Shown in pieces: positions 1-7,240 of a stretch of DNA of 25,303 nucleotides (position 1 is the first letter of the stretch; each line of letters starts with the position of its first letter). The notes under the pieces were generated by a model that saw only the letters and a list, made by a program, of their open reading frames with translations, searched no databases and was not told where the DNA came from. The stretch is from DATARH01 sp038228485 (GTDB lineage Bacteria > Pseudomonadota > Alphaproteobacteria > ATCC43930 > CGMCC-115725): contig JBBRPG010000038.1 in assembly GCA_038228485.1 (NCBI GenBank), positions 1-25,303 of the forward strand, read 5' to 3'. The position numbers were made by a program, and so were the translations under genes.

Positions 1-578
1 AATATCCACAGCCGCACGCCGGCGAGGAAGAAGATGATCGCGCCGTTGGCGAGCAGCATCATCGCGGTGCCGAGGTCGGGCTGCTTCAGCACCAATCCGA
101 CCGGCACGACGATCAGCGCCGCCGGTACGACCAAATCGACGATGCGGCCGCCATTCTCGGCGTTGAGGCAGTGGAAGTAGCGCGCCAGCGCCAGCACCAT
201 CGCGATCTTCATCAGCTCGGACGGCTGCAGCTGGATGAACCCGAGATCGATCCAGCGCTGCGCCCCCATGCCGATCACGCCGCGCAAATCGACCAGCAAG
301 ACCAGCGCCAGCGCCAGCCCGTAGATCCAGTACGACAGGCGGAACCAGTGGCGGATGTCGATCAGCGCCGCCGCGATCATCGGGATAAAGGCAATCGCGA
401 ACCGCGCCATCTGCTTCGACGCCCACGGCTGCAAATTGCCGTTGGCGGCGGAATACAGCATCGCGAAGCCGATGCCGGAAATTGCGCTAATGAGGAAAAT
501 CAGCCCCCAATTGATCCCGCGCACCTTGTCGGAAAAGGTAAGCTCGTGGCGGCCGATATCGGGCGACAGGCTGGCCAT
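1..578 (-). CDS. rodA: RodA peptidoglycan glycosyltransferase (SEDS family), 3' end cut by window edge
   Basis: SEDS-family polymerase that makes glycan strands for lateral wall growth with PBP2 in the inner membrane. The visible 192 residues begin MASLSPDIGRHEL and carry successive hydrophobic helices: one near residues 22-40 (GLIFLISAISGIGFAML), then the motif AANGNLQPWASKQ, a helix with IAFIPMII, and the signature GAQRWIDLGFIQLQPSE followed by KIAMVLALARYF, which is diagnostic of RodA/FtsW proteins. The last visible part, VGLVLKQPDLGTAMM, is the next conserved SEDS block. The start is the ATG at 578, 29 bases after the mrdA stop; the frame is closed further upstream by a TAG. It is the last visible gene of the mreBCD-mrdA-rodA series. 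RodA rather than FtsW is inferred from the neighbour PBP2. About half of the usual protein (370-380 residues) lies outside the window. Confidence 0.95.
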   Translation of the reverse strand, partial: MASLSPDIGRHELTFSDKVRGINWGLIFLISAISGIGFAMLYSAANGNLQPWASKQMARFAIAFIPMIAAALIDIRHWFRLSYWIYGLALALVLLVDLRGVIGMGAQRWIDLGFIQLQPSELMKIAMVLALARYFHCLNAENGGRIVDLVVPAALIVVPVGLVLKQPDLGTAMMLLANGAIIFFLAGVRLWI

Positions 579-607
579 GCTATCCGCCCATTCCTAGCCG
601 CCCACGC

Positions 608-2539
608 CTATCCGCGAGGTGAGCGCGGGGCGGGCTCGGGCACGGGCGGCGGCGTCGGAACCGCGACCTGGGCCACCGAATCGGGCTGCGGCACCTTGCG
701 CGCCGGGTCACGCTTCTGCGCCTCGAGCAAAACGTCGCGGACCATCGGCGCCGCCACCGCCGAGCCGCCGCCGCCGCTCTCGCCGCCATGCTCGACCACG
801 ACCGCGCAGATATAGCGCGCCGCGCCGACCGGGCCGAAGCCGACAAACAGCGCGTGGTCGCGCTCCTTCCACGGGATTTCGTCGGGCTTGCGCAGGCCGT
901 GGTCGCGCTCGTACTGGGTGATGTGGCGGACCTGCGACGTCCCCGACTTGCCGCCCATCGCATAGGCGGGGTCGGTGATGCGCGCGGCATAGGCGGTGCC
1001 GCCCTGCTCGTTGACCACCGCGGTCATCCCATCGAGCACCACCGAGAGCGCGTGCGGGGTGATGCCGAGCGGGGCGAAGACCGGGGGATTTCGGTCGCCG
1101 CCGGCCGGCAAAGTGCCGGCGGGGCGCATCAGGTGCGGCACGACCGCGCGCCCGGTGACCAGCCGCGCCACCATCGTCGCCACCTGCAGCGGGGTCGCCA
1201 GCACCGAGCCCTGGCCGATGCCGGCGTTCAGGGTTTCGCCTTGCTGCCAGGCGACGCCGGTGGTGGCGAGCTTCCAGTCGCGGTCCGGCACCAACCCGGC
1301 GCGCTCGCCCGGGATGTCGAGGCCGAGCGCCCGACCGAAGCCGAAGCGGCGGGCCATCGCCGCGATGCGGTCGATGCCGGCGCGGCGGGAGGTCTCGTAA
1401 AAATATACGTCGCAGGAATTCTTGATCGCGTCGCGCAGGTTCAGCGTGCCGTGACCGCCCTTTTTCCAGCAGTGGAAGGTGGCGTCGCCGAGCTCGACAT
1501 AGCCGGGACAGGTGATGTGCGTCTCCGGGCTGATCGCCCCGCCCTCGAGCGCCGCCAGCGCCACCACCGGCTTGAACGTCGATCCCGGCGGATACAGCCC
1601 GGCGATCGCCTTGTTCGACAGCGGGTTGCGCGGATCGGTCGTCAGCTCCTGCCACATCGCCTGGGTCAGGCCGGTCGAGAACATCATCGGGTCGTAGCTC
1701 GGGCTCGACACCAGGGCGAGCACGTCGCCGGTCACCGCATCGAGCACGACGCACGAGACGCTCTGCTCGGCGGCGCAGCGTTTGGTGACAAAATCCTGCA
1801 GCGACGCGTCGAGGCTGACGACGAGGTCCTGGCCGGACTGGCCCTCGGCGCGGGCGATCTCGCGCACCACCCGGCCATAGGCGTTGACCTCGACCTGGCT
1901 GGTGCCGGCGCTGCCGCGCAGCGCCAGGTCCTGGGATTTCTCGACCCCGGCCTTGCCGATGCGGAAATCGGGCAGCTCCAGCAGCGGGTCGCCGGTCAGC
2001 TCCTTGTCCGACACCGCCGCGACATAGCCGAGGATGTGCGCCGCGGTCGGCCCGGCCGGATAGTAGCGCATCAGCCCCTGCTCGATCGACACGCCGGGCA
2101 GCTCGGGGATCGCCACCTCGATCCGCGCCATCTCGTTCCAGGCGAGGTTGGCGCGCACCACCACCGGCACGAAGGCGTGCTTGCGCTTGGCGTCGCGCAA
2201 GGCCCGGCGGCGGTCGATTTCGGTGACCTCGATCAGGCTGGCGATGGCGTCGAGCGTCGCCTCGATGTTGGCGGTCTGCTCGGGCACCACCACCACGCGG
2301 TAGTTCTGCCGGTTATCGGCGAGGCTGACGCCGAAGCGGTCGAGAATCCGCCCGCGCGGCGGCACGAGCAGCCGCAAATTGATACGGTTCTCGTCGGCCA
2401 TGACCCGAAAGCGGTCTTTCTCGAAGACCTGCAGCTGATAGAGCCGCCCGGCGAGCGCGCCGATCATCAGCACCTGGCTGCCGGCGAGCAGCGCCGCCCG
2501 TCGGGTCAGGAGCTTTTGTCGCTGGGTCTCGCGCGGCAC
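608..2539 (-). CDS. mrdA: Penicillin-binding protein 2 (elongasome transpeptidase)
   Basis: Class B transpeptidase that cross-links peptidoglycan during cell elongation, working with RodA and MreC in the periplasm. The 643-residue protein has a cytoplasmic start, one membrane helix at about residues 16-32, a pedestal domain with the PPRGRILDRFG motif (60-70), and a transpeptidase domain from about 250. All active-site motifs are present: S320-T-F-K323, S375-C-D377 and K531-S-G-T. Residues C344, C357, H363 and C376 sit where a zinc site has been described in PBP2 of gamma-proteobacteria (Asp/Asp/His/Cys there). The tail from about 600 is proline-rich and may be disordered. Length fits the PBP2 family. 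The start ATG follows the mreD stop by 20 bases and rodA follows closely, so one transcript is likely. FtsI is excluded by the operon and by the CWKKGGHG segment. Confidence 0.96.
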   Translation of the reverse strand: MPRETQRQKLLTRRAALLAGSQVLMIGALAGRLYQLQVFEKDRFRVMADENRINLRLLVPPRGRILDRFGVSLADNRQNYRVVVVPEQTANIEATLDAIASLIEVTEIDRRRALRDAKRKHAFVPVVVRANLAWNEMARIEVAIPELPGVSIEQGLMRYYPAGPTAAHILGYVAAVSDKELTGDPLLELPDFRIGKAGVEKSQDLALRGSAGTSQVEVNAYGRVVREIARAEGQSGQDLVVSLDASLQDFVTKRCAAEQSVSCVVLDAVTGDVLALVSSPSYDPMMFSTGLTQAMWQELTTDPRNPLSNKAIAGLYPPGSTFKPVVALAALEGGAISPETHITCPGYVELGDATFHCWKKGGHGTLNLRDAIKNSCDVYFYETSRRAGIDRIAAMARRFGFGRALGLDIPGERAGLVPDRDWKLATTGVAWQQGETLNAGIGQGSVLATPLQVATMVARLVTGRAVVPHLMRPAGTLPAGGDRNPPVFAPLGITPHALSVVLDGMTAVVNEQGGTAYAARITDPAYAMGGKSGTSQVRHITQYERDHGLRKPDEIPWKERDHALFVGFGPVGAARYICAVVVEHGGESGGGGSAVAAPMVRDVLLEAQKRDPARKVPQPDSVAQVAVPTPPPVPEPAPRSPRG

Positions 2540-2559
2540 GGGTTCCGCCTAAGCGCCGG

Positions 2560-3090
2560 TCAGCCGGCGCCCATCACCGCGCGTTGGGCGCGGCCGAGCA
2601 TAAAGCTCGCCAGCGGAAAGATCGCGACGGTCAGGGCGGCACGGATGATGGTGTTGCGAAAGTCGAGAAAGCTCAGGTCGAGCAGGCAGTGAAGCGCCCA
2701 CAGGCCCAGCATCACCATCACCGTCAGTAAGGCGAACCCGGTCCACACGAACGGGAAGGTGCGGTTGACGAAATAGCGCCGGTAGCCGAGCACCGCCACG
2801 CGCATCAACAACAAGGTCAGCGCATTGATCCCGATCGGCGAGCCGGCCAGCAGATCCTCGGCCAGGCCGATCGCGAACAAAGCCAGGGGCGGCAACAGGT
2901 CGGGGCGATAGATCGTCCAATGATAGGCCGCCATCAGGATGAACATCGGGGTCAGCGCAGCATAGCCCGGGATCTTCACCGGGAGCACCGAAATCACTGC
3001 GGCCAATAACGTCGTCGCTGCCGGCAGCAGCCGCGCCGCGCCATTATCGACCCGCGGCAGCGAGGGAAGGCTGAAGACCTTAAGAGCCAT
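2560..3090 (-). CDS. mreD: Rod shape-determining membrane protein MreD
   Basis: Small integral membrane protein of the elongasome that links MreB and MreC to the PBP2-RodA complex. The 176 residues contain about five hydrophobic helices, for example near residues 22-40 (LLPAATTLLAAVISVLPV), 44-58, 66-84 (PPLALFAIGLAEDLL), 113-133 (PFVWTGFALLTVMVMLGLW) and 148-163. The segment GLAEDLLAGSPIGINALTLL matches the conserved G-x-x-x-D-x-x-x-G-x-x-x-G-x-x region of MreD. Length is normal (about 160-180). It sits between mreC (19 bases upstream) and mrdA (20 bases downstream), which strongly supports the call because MreD sequences are otherwise poorly conserved. The start is the ATG at 3090. Confidence 0.93.
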   Translation of the reverse strand: MALKVFSLPSLPRVDNGAARLLPAATTLLAAVISVLPVKIPGYAALTPMFILMAAYHWTIYRPDLLPPLALFAIGLAEDLLAGSPIGINALTLLLMRVAVLGYRRYFVNRTFPFVWTGFALLTVMVMLGLWALHCLLDLSFLDFRNTIIRAALTVAIFPLASFMLGRAQRAVMGAG

Positions 3091-3109
3091 TGGGGAGCGC
3101 CATCGCCGC

Positions 3110-4033
3110 TCAGCGGGCGACCGTCTCGTCTCCGCCAGCCGAACCCCCCGGCGTCTTGTTGCGTCCCTTCGGATGCGCCAGCATCGGCAGCGGCTGGGGC
3201 AGCGCCCGCGCCAGGCCGTAATCGACGACCATCACGTAGCCGATCTGCGACATCTCGACATAAGGCTCGACCCGCGGGCCGGCTCCGTCGATCGCCGAGA
3301 CGACGCCGATAGGCAAGCCTGGTGGAAACACCCCGCCCTCGCCCGAGGTAACCACCCGGTCGCCGACCTTGGCGGCGCTGGCCGCCGGCAGGTACATCAG
3401 CCGCGGCCGCTCGGAATTGTCGCCGGCCAGCACCGCGCTGGTGCGGGTGGTTTCAGTCTGGGGGCTTTCGAGCGTCACCGGAATGCGCGAGTTAAGGTCG
3501 GTGATCAGCAACACGCGCGAAGCGCGGCTGCCGACCTCGGTCAGCCGCCCGACCACCCCTTCGCCGGTCACCGCCGCCTGGCCGCGGGCGACGCCGTCCT
3601 CGGTGCCGGCGTTGACGAGGATGGTGCGGACATAAGCGCCGCCCGAATTGCCGATGACCCGGGCGGTGACGTAGGACACCGAATTCTCCGGCACCGCCTT
3701 TAACAGGCCGCGCAGCTGCTGGTTGTCGGCGGCGAGGTTGAGCGCGGTCTGCTGCCATTGCAGCAGCCGCTCGTTCTCGGCCCCCAGCCGGACGTTCTCC
3801 TTGTAGGTGGTAACGACCATCTTGACACGGTCGACCACGCTGCCGGCGGCGTTGAGCGGCCGCGACAGTGCGTCGAGCACCGGGCCGACGCCGTCGGTCA
3901 TCGATGTGCGCACCGAATCGAAGAACAGCTGATCGGCCTTGCCGAGCACGATGATCGCGCCCGACAGCAGCACGAGCACCGGCAACAGCGCGCGTTGAAT
4001 CGTCAACCGCAATTGTGCCGACAGCCGGATCAC
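3110..4033 (-). CDS. mreC: Rod shape-determining protein MreC
   Basis: Bitopic membrane protein whose periplasmic part forms filaments and activates PBP2. The 307 residues show a short cytoplasmic start, one membrane helix at about 14-31 (RALLPVLVLLSGAIIVLG), a coiled coil at about 75-110 (ENVRLGAENERLLQWQQTAL) and the paired beta-barrel MreC domain from about 115 to 275, with the typical VIGNSGGAYVRTILVNAG and GVVGRLTEVG blocks and TSGEGGVFPPGLPIG. The C-terminal 30 residues are proline- and glycine-rich. The start is a GTG at 4033 preceded by a GGGGGA stretch a few bases away; no better ATG lies upstream. It lies 117 bases downstream of mreB; that gap holds a short stem (4063-4068 with 4076-4081) that could tune expression below mreB, an inference only. 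Confidence 0.95.
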   Translation of the reverse strand: MIRLSAQLRLTIQRALLPVLVLLSGAIIVLGKADQLFFDSVRTSMTDGVGPVLDALSRPLNAAGSVVDRVKMVVTTYKENVRLGAENERLLQWQQTALNLAADNQQLRGLLKAVPENSVSYVTARVIGNSGGAYVRTILVNAGTEDGVARGQAAVTGEGVVGRLTEVGSRASRVLLITDLNSRIPVTLESPQTETTRTSAVLAGDNSERPRLMYLPAASAAKVGDRVVTSGEGGVFPPGLPIGVVSAIDGAGPRVEPYVEMSQIGYVMVVDYGLARALPQPLPMLAHPKGRNKTPGGSAGGDETVAR

Positions 4034-4150
4034 CTTGTCCCCCTGGTGATTATGGCGCCGATGCGGCCCGCTCTAGGCCGCGCCGCAAAACCTGCCTGCA
4101 TGGCTCTCCCGTTCGCCCCCGGCTCGCGGAGATGCGAGGATAAAAGACCC

Positions 4151-5191
4151 TCACCACATGTTGATCAACAGGTTTTTTAACGTTTTCATCTCTTCGAGCG
4201 CCCGTCCGGTGCCGAGCACGACGCAGGTCAGCGGGTCGTCGGCGATCGAAACCGGCAGCCCGGTGGCGTGGCGCAAAACAAAGTCGAGGTTGCCCAGCAG
4301 CGCGCCGCCGCCGGTGAGGACAATGCCTTTGTCGACGATGTCGGCGGCCAGCTCCGGCGCGGTGTGCTCGAGCGCCACCTTGACCGCCTCGACGATCGAG
4401 CCGACCGGTTCGGCGAGGCTTTCGGAAATCTGCCGCTCGCTGATGACGATCTCCTTGGGGACGCCGTTCATCAGGTCGCGGCCCTTGATCTCCATCACCC
4501 GCCCGTCGCCGTCCTCGGGCATGCAGGCGGAGCCGATTTCCTTCTTGATGCGCTCGGCGCTGCTCTCGCCGACCAAGAGGTTATGGTTGCGGCGGATATA
4601 GGCGATGATCGCCTCGTCCATCTTGTCGCCGGCGACCCGCACCGAGCGGCAATAGACGATGCCGCCCAGCGACAGCACCGCGACCACGGTGGTGCCGCCG
4701 CCGATACCCACGACCATCGAGCCGGTCGGCTCGGTCACCGGCAGCCCGGCGCCGATCGCCGCGGCCATCGGCTCTTCGATCAGGAACACCCGGCGCGCGC
4801 CGGCGCTTTCGGCCGATTCCTGGATCGCGCGGCGCTCCACCGCAGTCGAACCCGAGGGCACGCAAATAATAACTTGGGGGCTGGCAAAACTCCGCCGGTT
4901 ATGCACCTTGCGGATGAAGTGCTTGATCATTTCCTCGGCGACGTCGAAATCGGCGATGACGCCGTCGCGCAGCGGCCGGATCGCCTGGATGTTGCCCGGC
5001 GTGCGGCCCAGCATCTGCTTGGCCTCCTCGCCCACCGCAAGCACTTGTTTGCGGCCCTTCACCTGGGCAATCGCGACTACCGACGGCTCGTTGAGGACGA
5101 TGCCGCGGCCCTTGACGTAGACGAGCGTGTTCGCCGTGCCGAGGTCGATCGCCATGTCCGCCGACAGCAAGCCGAACATCTTTCCCAGCAT
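4151..5191 (-). CDS. mreB: Actin-like rod shape protein MreB with altered phosphate-2 motif
   Basis: Bacterial actin homologue that forms membrane filaments and positions the elongation machinery. The ATG at 5191 gives MLGKMFGLLSADMAIDLG and 346 residues, the usual MreB start and length; a longer reading to 5302 adds 37 unrelated residues. Seen in order: phosphate-1 motif DLGTANT (16-22), the GVIADFDV region (77-84), LIEEPMAAAIGAGL with the catalytic Glu (137-150), phosphate-2 motif (162-168) and the adenosine motif LTGGGALLGNLD near the end. The odd point is the phosphate-2 motif: it reads GIGGGTTV where the family has DIGGGTTE, so the Mg-coordinating Asp is Gly162 (codon GGT, 4706-4708) and the Glu is Val169 (GTG, 4685-4687). 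The frame is intact and the rest is typical. First gene of the rod-shape operon; an inverted repeat lies about 100 bases upstream. Confidence 0.96.
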   Translation of the reverse strand: MLGKMFGLLSADMAIDLGTANTLVYVKGRGIVLNEPSVVAIAQVKGRKQVLAVGEEAKQMLGRTPGNIQAIRPLRDGVIADFDVAEEMIKHFIRKVHNRRSFASPQVIICVPSGSTAVERRAIQESAESAGARRVFLIEEPMAAAIGAGLPVTEPTGSMVVGIGGGTTVVAVLSLGGIVYCRSVRVAGDKMDEAIIAYIRRNHNLLVGESSAERIKKEIGSACMPEDGDGRVMEIKGRDLMNGVPKEIVISERQISESLAEPVGSIVEAVKVALEHTAPELAADIVDKGIVLTGGGALLGNLDFVLRHATGLPVSIADDPLTCVVLGTGRALEEMKTLKNLLINMW

Positions 5192-5294
5192 TGTTAACCG
5201 CGAACCTAAAGTTGCCCCTGGCGCCGCGGTTCTAATCAGGCCCGCGGCAGCCCTCGGATCATCTTGGCGATCAATGACATTGTTGACCGCATCG

Positions 5295-5319
5295 GGCAAC
5301 AATCATTGCGATTGTTGCC
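5295..5319. promoter_or_regulatory. Perfect inverted repeat between mreB and the RHH gene, candidate operator
   Basis: Arms GGCAACAATC (5295-5304) and GATTGTTGCC (5310-5319) pair perfectly around the 5-base centre ATTGC. The site lies in the 193-base divergent region, 104 bases upstream of mreB and 65 bases upstream of the ribbon-helix-helix gene. It could be an operator for either gene. Autoregulation by the neighbouring RHH protein is possible but only inferred. It has no T-run, so it is not an obvious terminator. Confidence 0.5.
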
Positions 5320-5384
5320 GAGCGGCCGTTGCCCGTCATGGTGATCCCGCTTGCCAAGCACTCCCGCGGCGCCAATCCTAGGAG

Positions 5385-5609
5385 ATGGCCGCGAACGGCA
5401 TCGTCAAGCGCTCGGTGCGGATCGCCGGTCACGCCACCAGCGTCTCGCTGGAGGCGGTGTTCTGGCAGGCGCTGGGCGACATCGCCGCTTCCCGGCGAAT
5501 ATCGGTCAATGCGCTCCTGGCCACGATCGACGCCGGGCGCAGCGGCAACCTGTCGAGCGCGATCCGGCTCTTTGTACTCGACCGCGCCCGCGCCGGTGAA
5601 CTTTCGTGA
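5385..5609 (+). CDS. Ribbon-helix-helix domain protein (RHH_4 type)
   Basis: A 74-residue protein of the alphaproteobacterial ribbon-helix-helix family (Pfam RHH_4). The pattern KRSVRIAGHATSVSLE, FWQALGDIAA, ISVNALLATID and NLSSAIRLFVLDRAR matches it end to end: an N-terminal beta strand for DNA contact, then the two helices. Such proteins are expected to dimerise and bind short palindromes; the target is not known. The frame is closed by a TAG six bases before the ATG at 5385, so this is the earliest start; the GGAG at 5381-5384 abuts the ATG, which is closer than a normal ribosome binding site. It is followed 32 bases later by the DUF4169 gene. This pair is common in the class, often near fumC or sspB, neither of which is seen here. 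Confidence 0.85.
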   Translation: MAANGIVKRSVRIAGHATSVSLEAVFWQALGDIAASRRISVNALLATIDAGRSGNLSSAIRLFVLDRARAGELS

Positions 5610-5641
5610 TAGCGTGGCGGCGTCTGTGAGGGAGTAGCGCG

Positions 5642-5815
5642 GTGACGTCGGTCGTCAATCTCAACCGGTTCCGCAAGGTCAAGAAGCGCGACGAGGCGCA
5701 GCAGCGCGCCGCGGAAAACCGCGCCGCTTTCGGCCGCACAAAAGCCGAGCGCGAGGAACGCGACAAGGAAAGCCGCCGCAGCGAGCGCGAGCTCGACAAC
5801 AAGCGGCTGGATTAA
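5642..5815 (+). CDS. DUF4169 family small protein
   Basis: A 57-residue highly charged protein starting at a GTG with a good GAGGGAG ribosome binding site about 8 bases before it. The start MTSVVNLNRFRKVKKR and the stretch ENRAAFGRTKAEREERDKE, ending in ELDNKRLD, fit the DUF4169 family (typical pattern: VNLRxFRKxK, then NRxxxGRxKAER, then RLDxxx). It is almost certainly one long helix, rich in Arg, Glu and Lys. The function of the family is not known. It follows the RHH gene by 32 bases and is likely in the same transcript. Its TAA stop shares the sequence TTAA with the stop of the convergent macro-domain gene, so the two coding regions overlap by four bases. Confidence 0.85.
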   Translation: MTSVVNLNRFRKVKKRDEAQQRAAENRAAFGRTKAEREERDKESRRSERELDNKRLD

Positions 5816-6339
5816 GGGGTTTCGGCCAGCGCCGTATCATAAACGGCGACGGTAGCCGCATCGAAGCAAACGAAGATGACCGTCTGCGGCATCGCCTCGG
5901 CCACCAGATGCGCGGAAACCGTGGCGACTGCGATCCGCGCCGCCGCCTCGCGCGGGTAGCCGTATATGCCGGTGGAGATCGCCGGAAACGCGACCGTGGA
6001 GAACCTCTGCTCCCGGGCGATGCCGAGGCAGGCGCGGTAGCACGAGGCCAGGGTCTCCGCTTCGCCCGCGCCGCCGCCGTGCCAGATCGGCCCGACCGTG
6101 TGGATGACGTGCGGCGCCGCAAGCCTATATCCGCCGGTCAGCCGCGCCTCGCCCGGCGGGCAGCCGCCGATGGTGCGGCACTCGGCCAGCAATTCCGGTC
6201 CGGCGGCGCGGTGGATCGCACCGTCGACGCCGCCGCCGCCGAGCAGGCTCGAATTGGCGGCATTGACGATCGCATCGACCGCCAGCCGGGTGATGTCGCC
6301 GGTCTCAAGGCTGATCCGTTGGCGGATGATCGCGTCCAT
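5812..6339 (-). CDS. Macro domain protein, probable O-acetyl-ADP-ribose deacetylase
   Basis: A stand-alone macro domain of 175 residues, the size of YmdB/MacroD-type enzymes that hydrolyse O-acetyl-ADP-ribose and remove ADP-ribose from acidic residues. Diagnostic parts are GDIT (14-17), DAIVNAANSSLLGGGGVDGAIH (22 on), with N29 and D39 in the places of the catalytic pair of YmdB, then GEARLTGGYRLAAPHVIHTVGP and the second loop AFPAISTGIYGYP. These are all intact, so activity is expected. It runs convergent to the RHH-DUF4169 pair and overlaps its end by four bases. The start ATG at 6339 has only a weak ribosome binding site. No ADP-ribosyltransferase or sirtuin is adjacent, so its physiological substrate cannot be read from context. 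Confidence 0.92.
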   Translation of the reverse strand: MDAIIRQRISLETGDITRLAVDAIVNAANSSLLGGGGVDGAIHRAAGPELLAECRTIGGCPPGEARLTGGYRLAAPHVIHTVGPIWHGGGAGEAETLASCYRACLGIAREQRFSTVAFPAISTGIYGYPREAAARIAVATVSAHLVAEAMPQTVIFVCFDAATVAVYDTALAETP

Positions 6340-6435
6340 ATGGAAGACTCTACCGAAGCCAAGGCGCCGCTCTCAAGGCCAGCCGATCGATTTGCGGCTT
6401 CGCCCCGAGTTATGAGGGGTCAGCTGGAAACAGAA

Positions 6436-6467
6436 CCGGCCCGCCCCTCGGTCGAGAAGCGGGCCGG
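6436..6467 (-). terminator. Hairpin downstream of the sigma factor gene, possible terminator
   Basis: The arms CCGGCCCGC (6436-6444) and GCGGGCCGG (6459-6467) form a perfect 9-bp GC stem with a 14-base loop. Read on the minus strand it starts 21 bases after the sigma factor stop and is followed by TTCTGTTT, a weak U-rich stretch. It may stop transcription before the macro-domain gene. The U-tract is imperfect, so Rho-independence is uncertain. Confidence 0.5.
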
Positions 6468-6488
6468 CTTGATTGACGCGCTGCAGGG

Positions 6489-7118
6489 TTAGGCGGCGCG
6501 AGCCGGATAGCGCACCGCGAGCGGCTTGCCGCCGCCGCGATATTCGATGGTCGAGCGGAAGGCGGCGTAGGGCCGGCGCTCCACCGACGCGCGGCGCGGC
6601 TCGGGTTGCGCCATGATCGCTTCGGCCTGACGGTCGGGGACGATGCCCATCAGGCGGCGCAGCGCATCGCGTCCCCGCGACAGGCGCGAGCGGACGGTGC
6701 CTACCGGGACGCCGATGACCTCGGCGACCGCCTCGTAGCGCATGCCTTCGAGGCCGACCAGCAGGATCACGGTGCGCTGCTCGTCGGGGAGCTTGGCGAG
6801 CGCGCGGTCGAGGTCGCGCAGCTCAAGACGCTTGCCTTGATCGGCCGCGTGGGTCAATGAGGGCTCGGTCTCGCTGACGGCCACGGTCGCCCCCTCGCGT
6901 ACAGACCGACGGACCTGATTGACGTATTGATTGTGCAGGATGGTGAACAGCCATGCCCGCAAATCCGTCCCTTCCTTCCACAAATGCTGCTTGGCAAGCC
7001 CGCGGACGAGGCAATCCTGGACGAGATCGTCGGCAGCGACCGCATCACGAGTCAGCGCCCGTGCATAGCGCCGCAGGCGCGGGATTTCGGCTTCGATCTT
7101 CCGACACAGGTCGGTCAT
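6489..7118 (-). CDS. ECF-type RNA polymerase sigma factor
   Basis: A 209-residue sigma-70 family factor with only regions 2 and 4. Region 2 covers about residues 12-75 (RLRRYARALTRD, DDLVQDCLVRGL, DLRAWLFTILHNQYVNQVRR) and region 4 about 100-155 (LDRALAKLPDEQRTVILLV, then the helix-turn-helix YEAVAEVIGVPVGTVRSRLSRGR). The style fits the ECF groups found in alphaproteobacteria that use a LPDEQR linker. A tail of about 45 residues beyond region 4 (MAQPEPRRASVERRPYAAF) is longer than in a minimal ECF factor and of no known function. The start ATG at 7118 has GGAG nine bases upstream. No anti-sigma gene is adjacent on this strand; the neighbour across the promoter region is an OmpR-type response regulator, not PhyR/NepR, so I do not call it EcfG. 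Confidence 0.9.
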   Translation of the reverse strand: MTDLCRKIEAEIPRLRRYARALTRDAVAADDLVQDCLVRGLAKQHLWKEGTDLRAWLFTILHNQYVNQVRRSVREGATVAVSETEPSLTHAADQGKRLELRDLDRALAKLPDEQRTVILLVGLEGMRYEAVAEVIGVPVGTVRSRLSRGRDALRRLMGIVPDRQAEAIMAQPEPRRASVERRPYAAFRSTIEYRGGGKPLAVRYPARAA

Positions 7119-7210
7119 ATGGCTTTCTCCGTTCTCATGACCGGCAATCGCCGATCCGGACGGTCGAGAGCCTACTCACCCTCAGCAACTCGATGATGAC
7201 GCCTCCGCGT

Positions 7211-7240
7211 CTTTTTGTAAGATATTGTAAACGAATGTAT
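7211..7240 (+). promoter_or_regulatory. Three 10-base-phased TGTA boxes, candidate response-regulator site
   Basis: TTGTAA at 7215-7220, TTGTAA at 7225-7230 and ATGTAT at 7235-7240 place TGTA on the same face of the helix three times at exact 10-base intervals. OmpR/PhoB-family regulators are known to bind tandem direct repeats of about 10-11 bases, and a member of that family starts at 7312. Autoregulation, and possibly control of the divergent sigma gene, is inferred. Confidence 0.45.

Noticed and set aside
788..2692. A 634-codon open frame on the plus strand opposite mrdA
   Set aside because: It is the mirror of the PBP2 gene in GC-rich codons, is rich in Arg, His, Gly and Asp with no domain, and mrdA is unmistakable. 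The same holds for other long frames opposite urt, mreB and amidase genes.
5192..5302. N-terminal extension of MreB by 37 residues
   Set aside because: The extra residues do not resemble MreB, and the ATG at 5191 gives the normal start and length.
6489..7118. Naming the sigma factor EcfG (general stress response)
   Set aside because: No phyR or nepR gene is adjacent; the neighbouring regulator is an OmpR-type protein with a winged helix, not a PhyR with a sigma-like domain.
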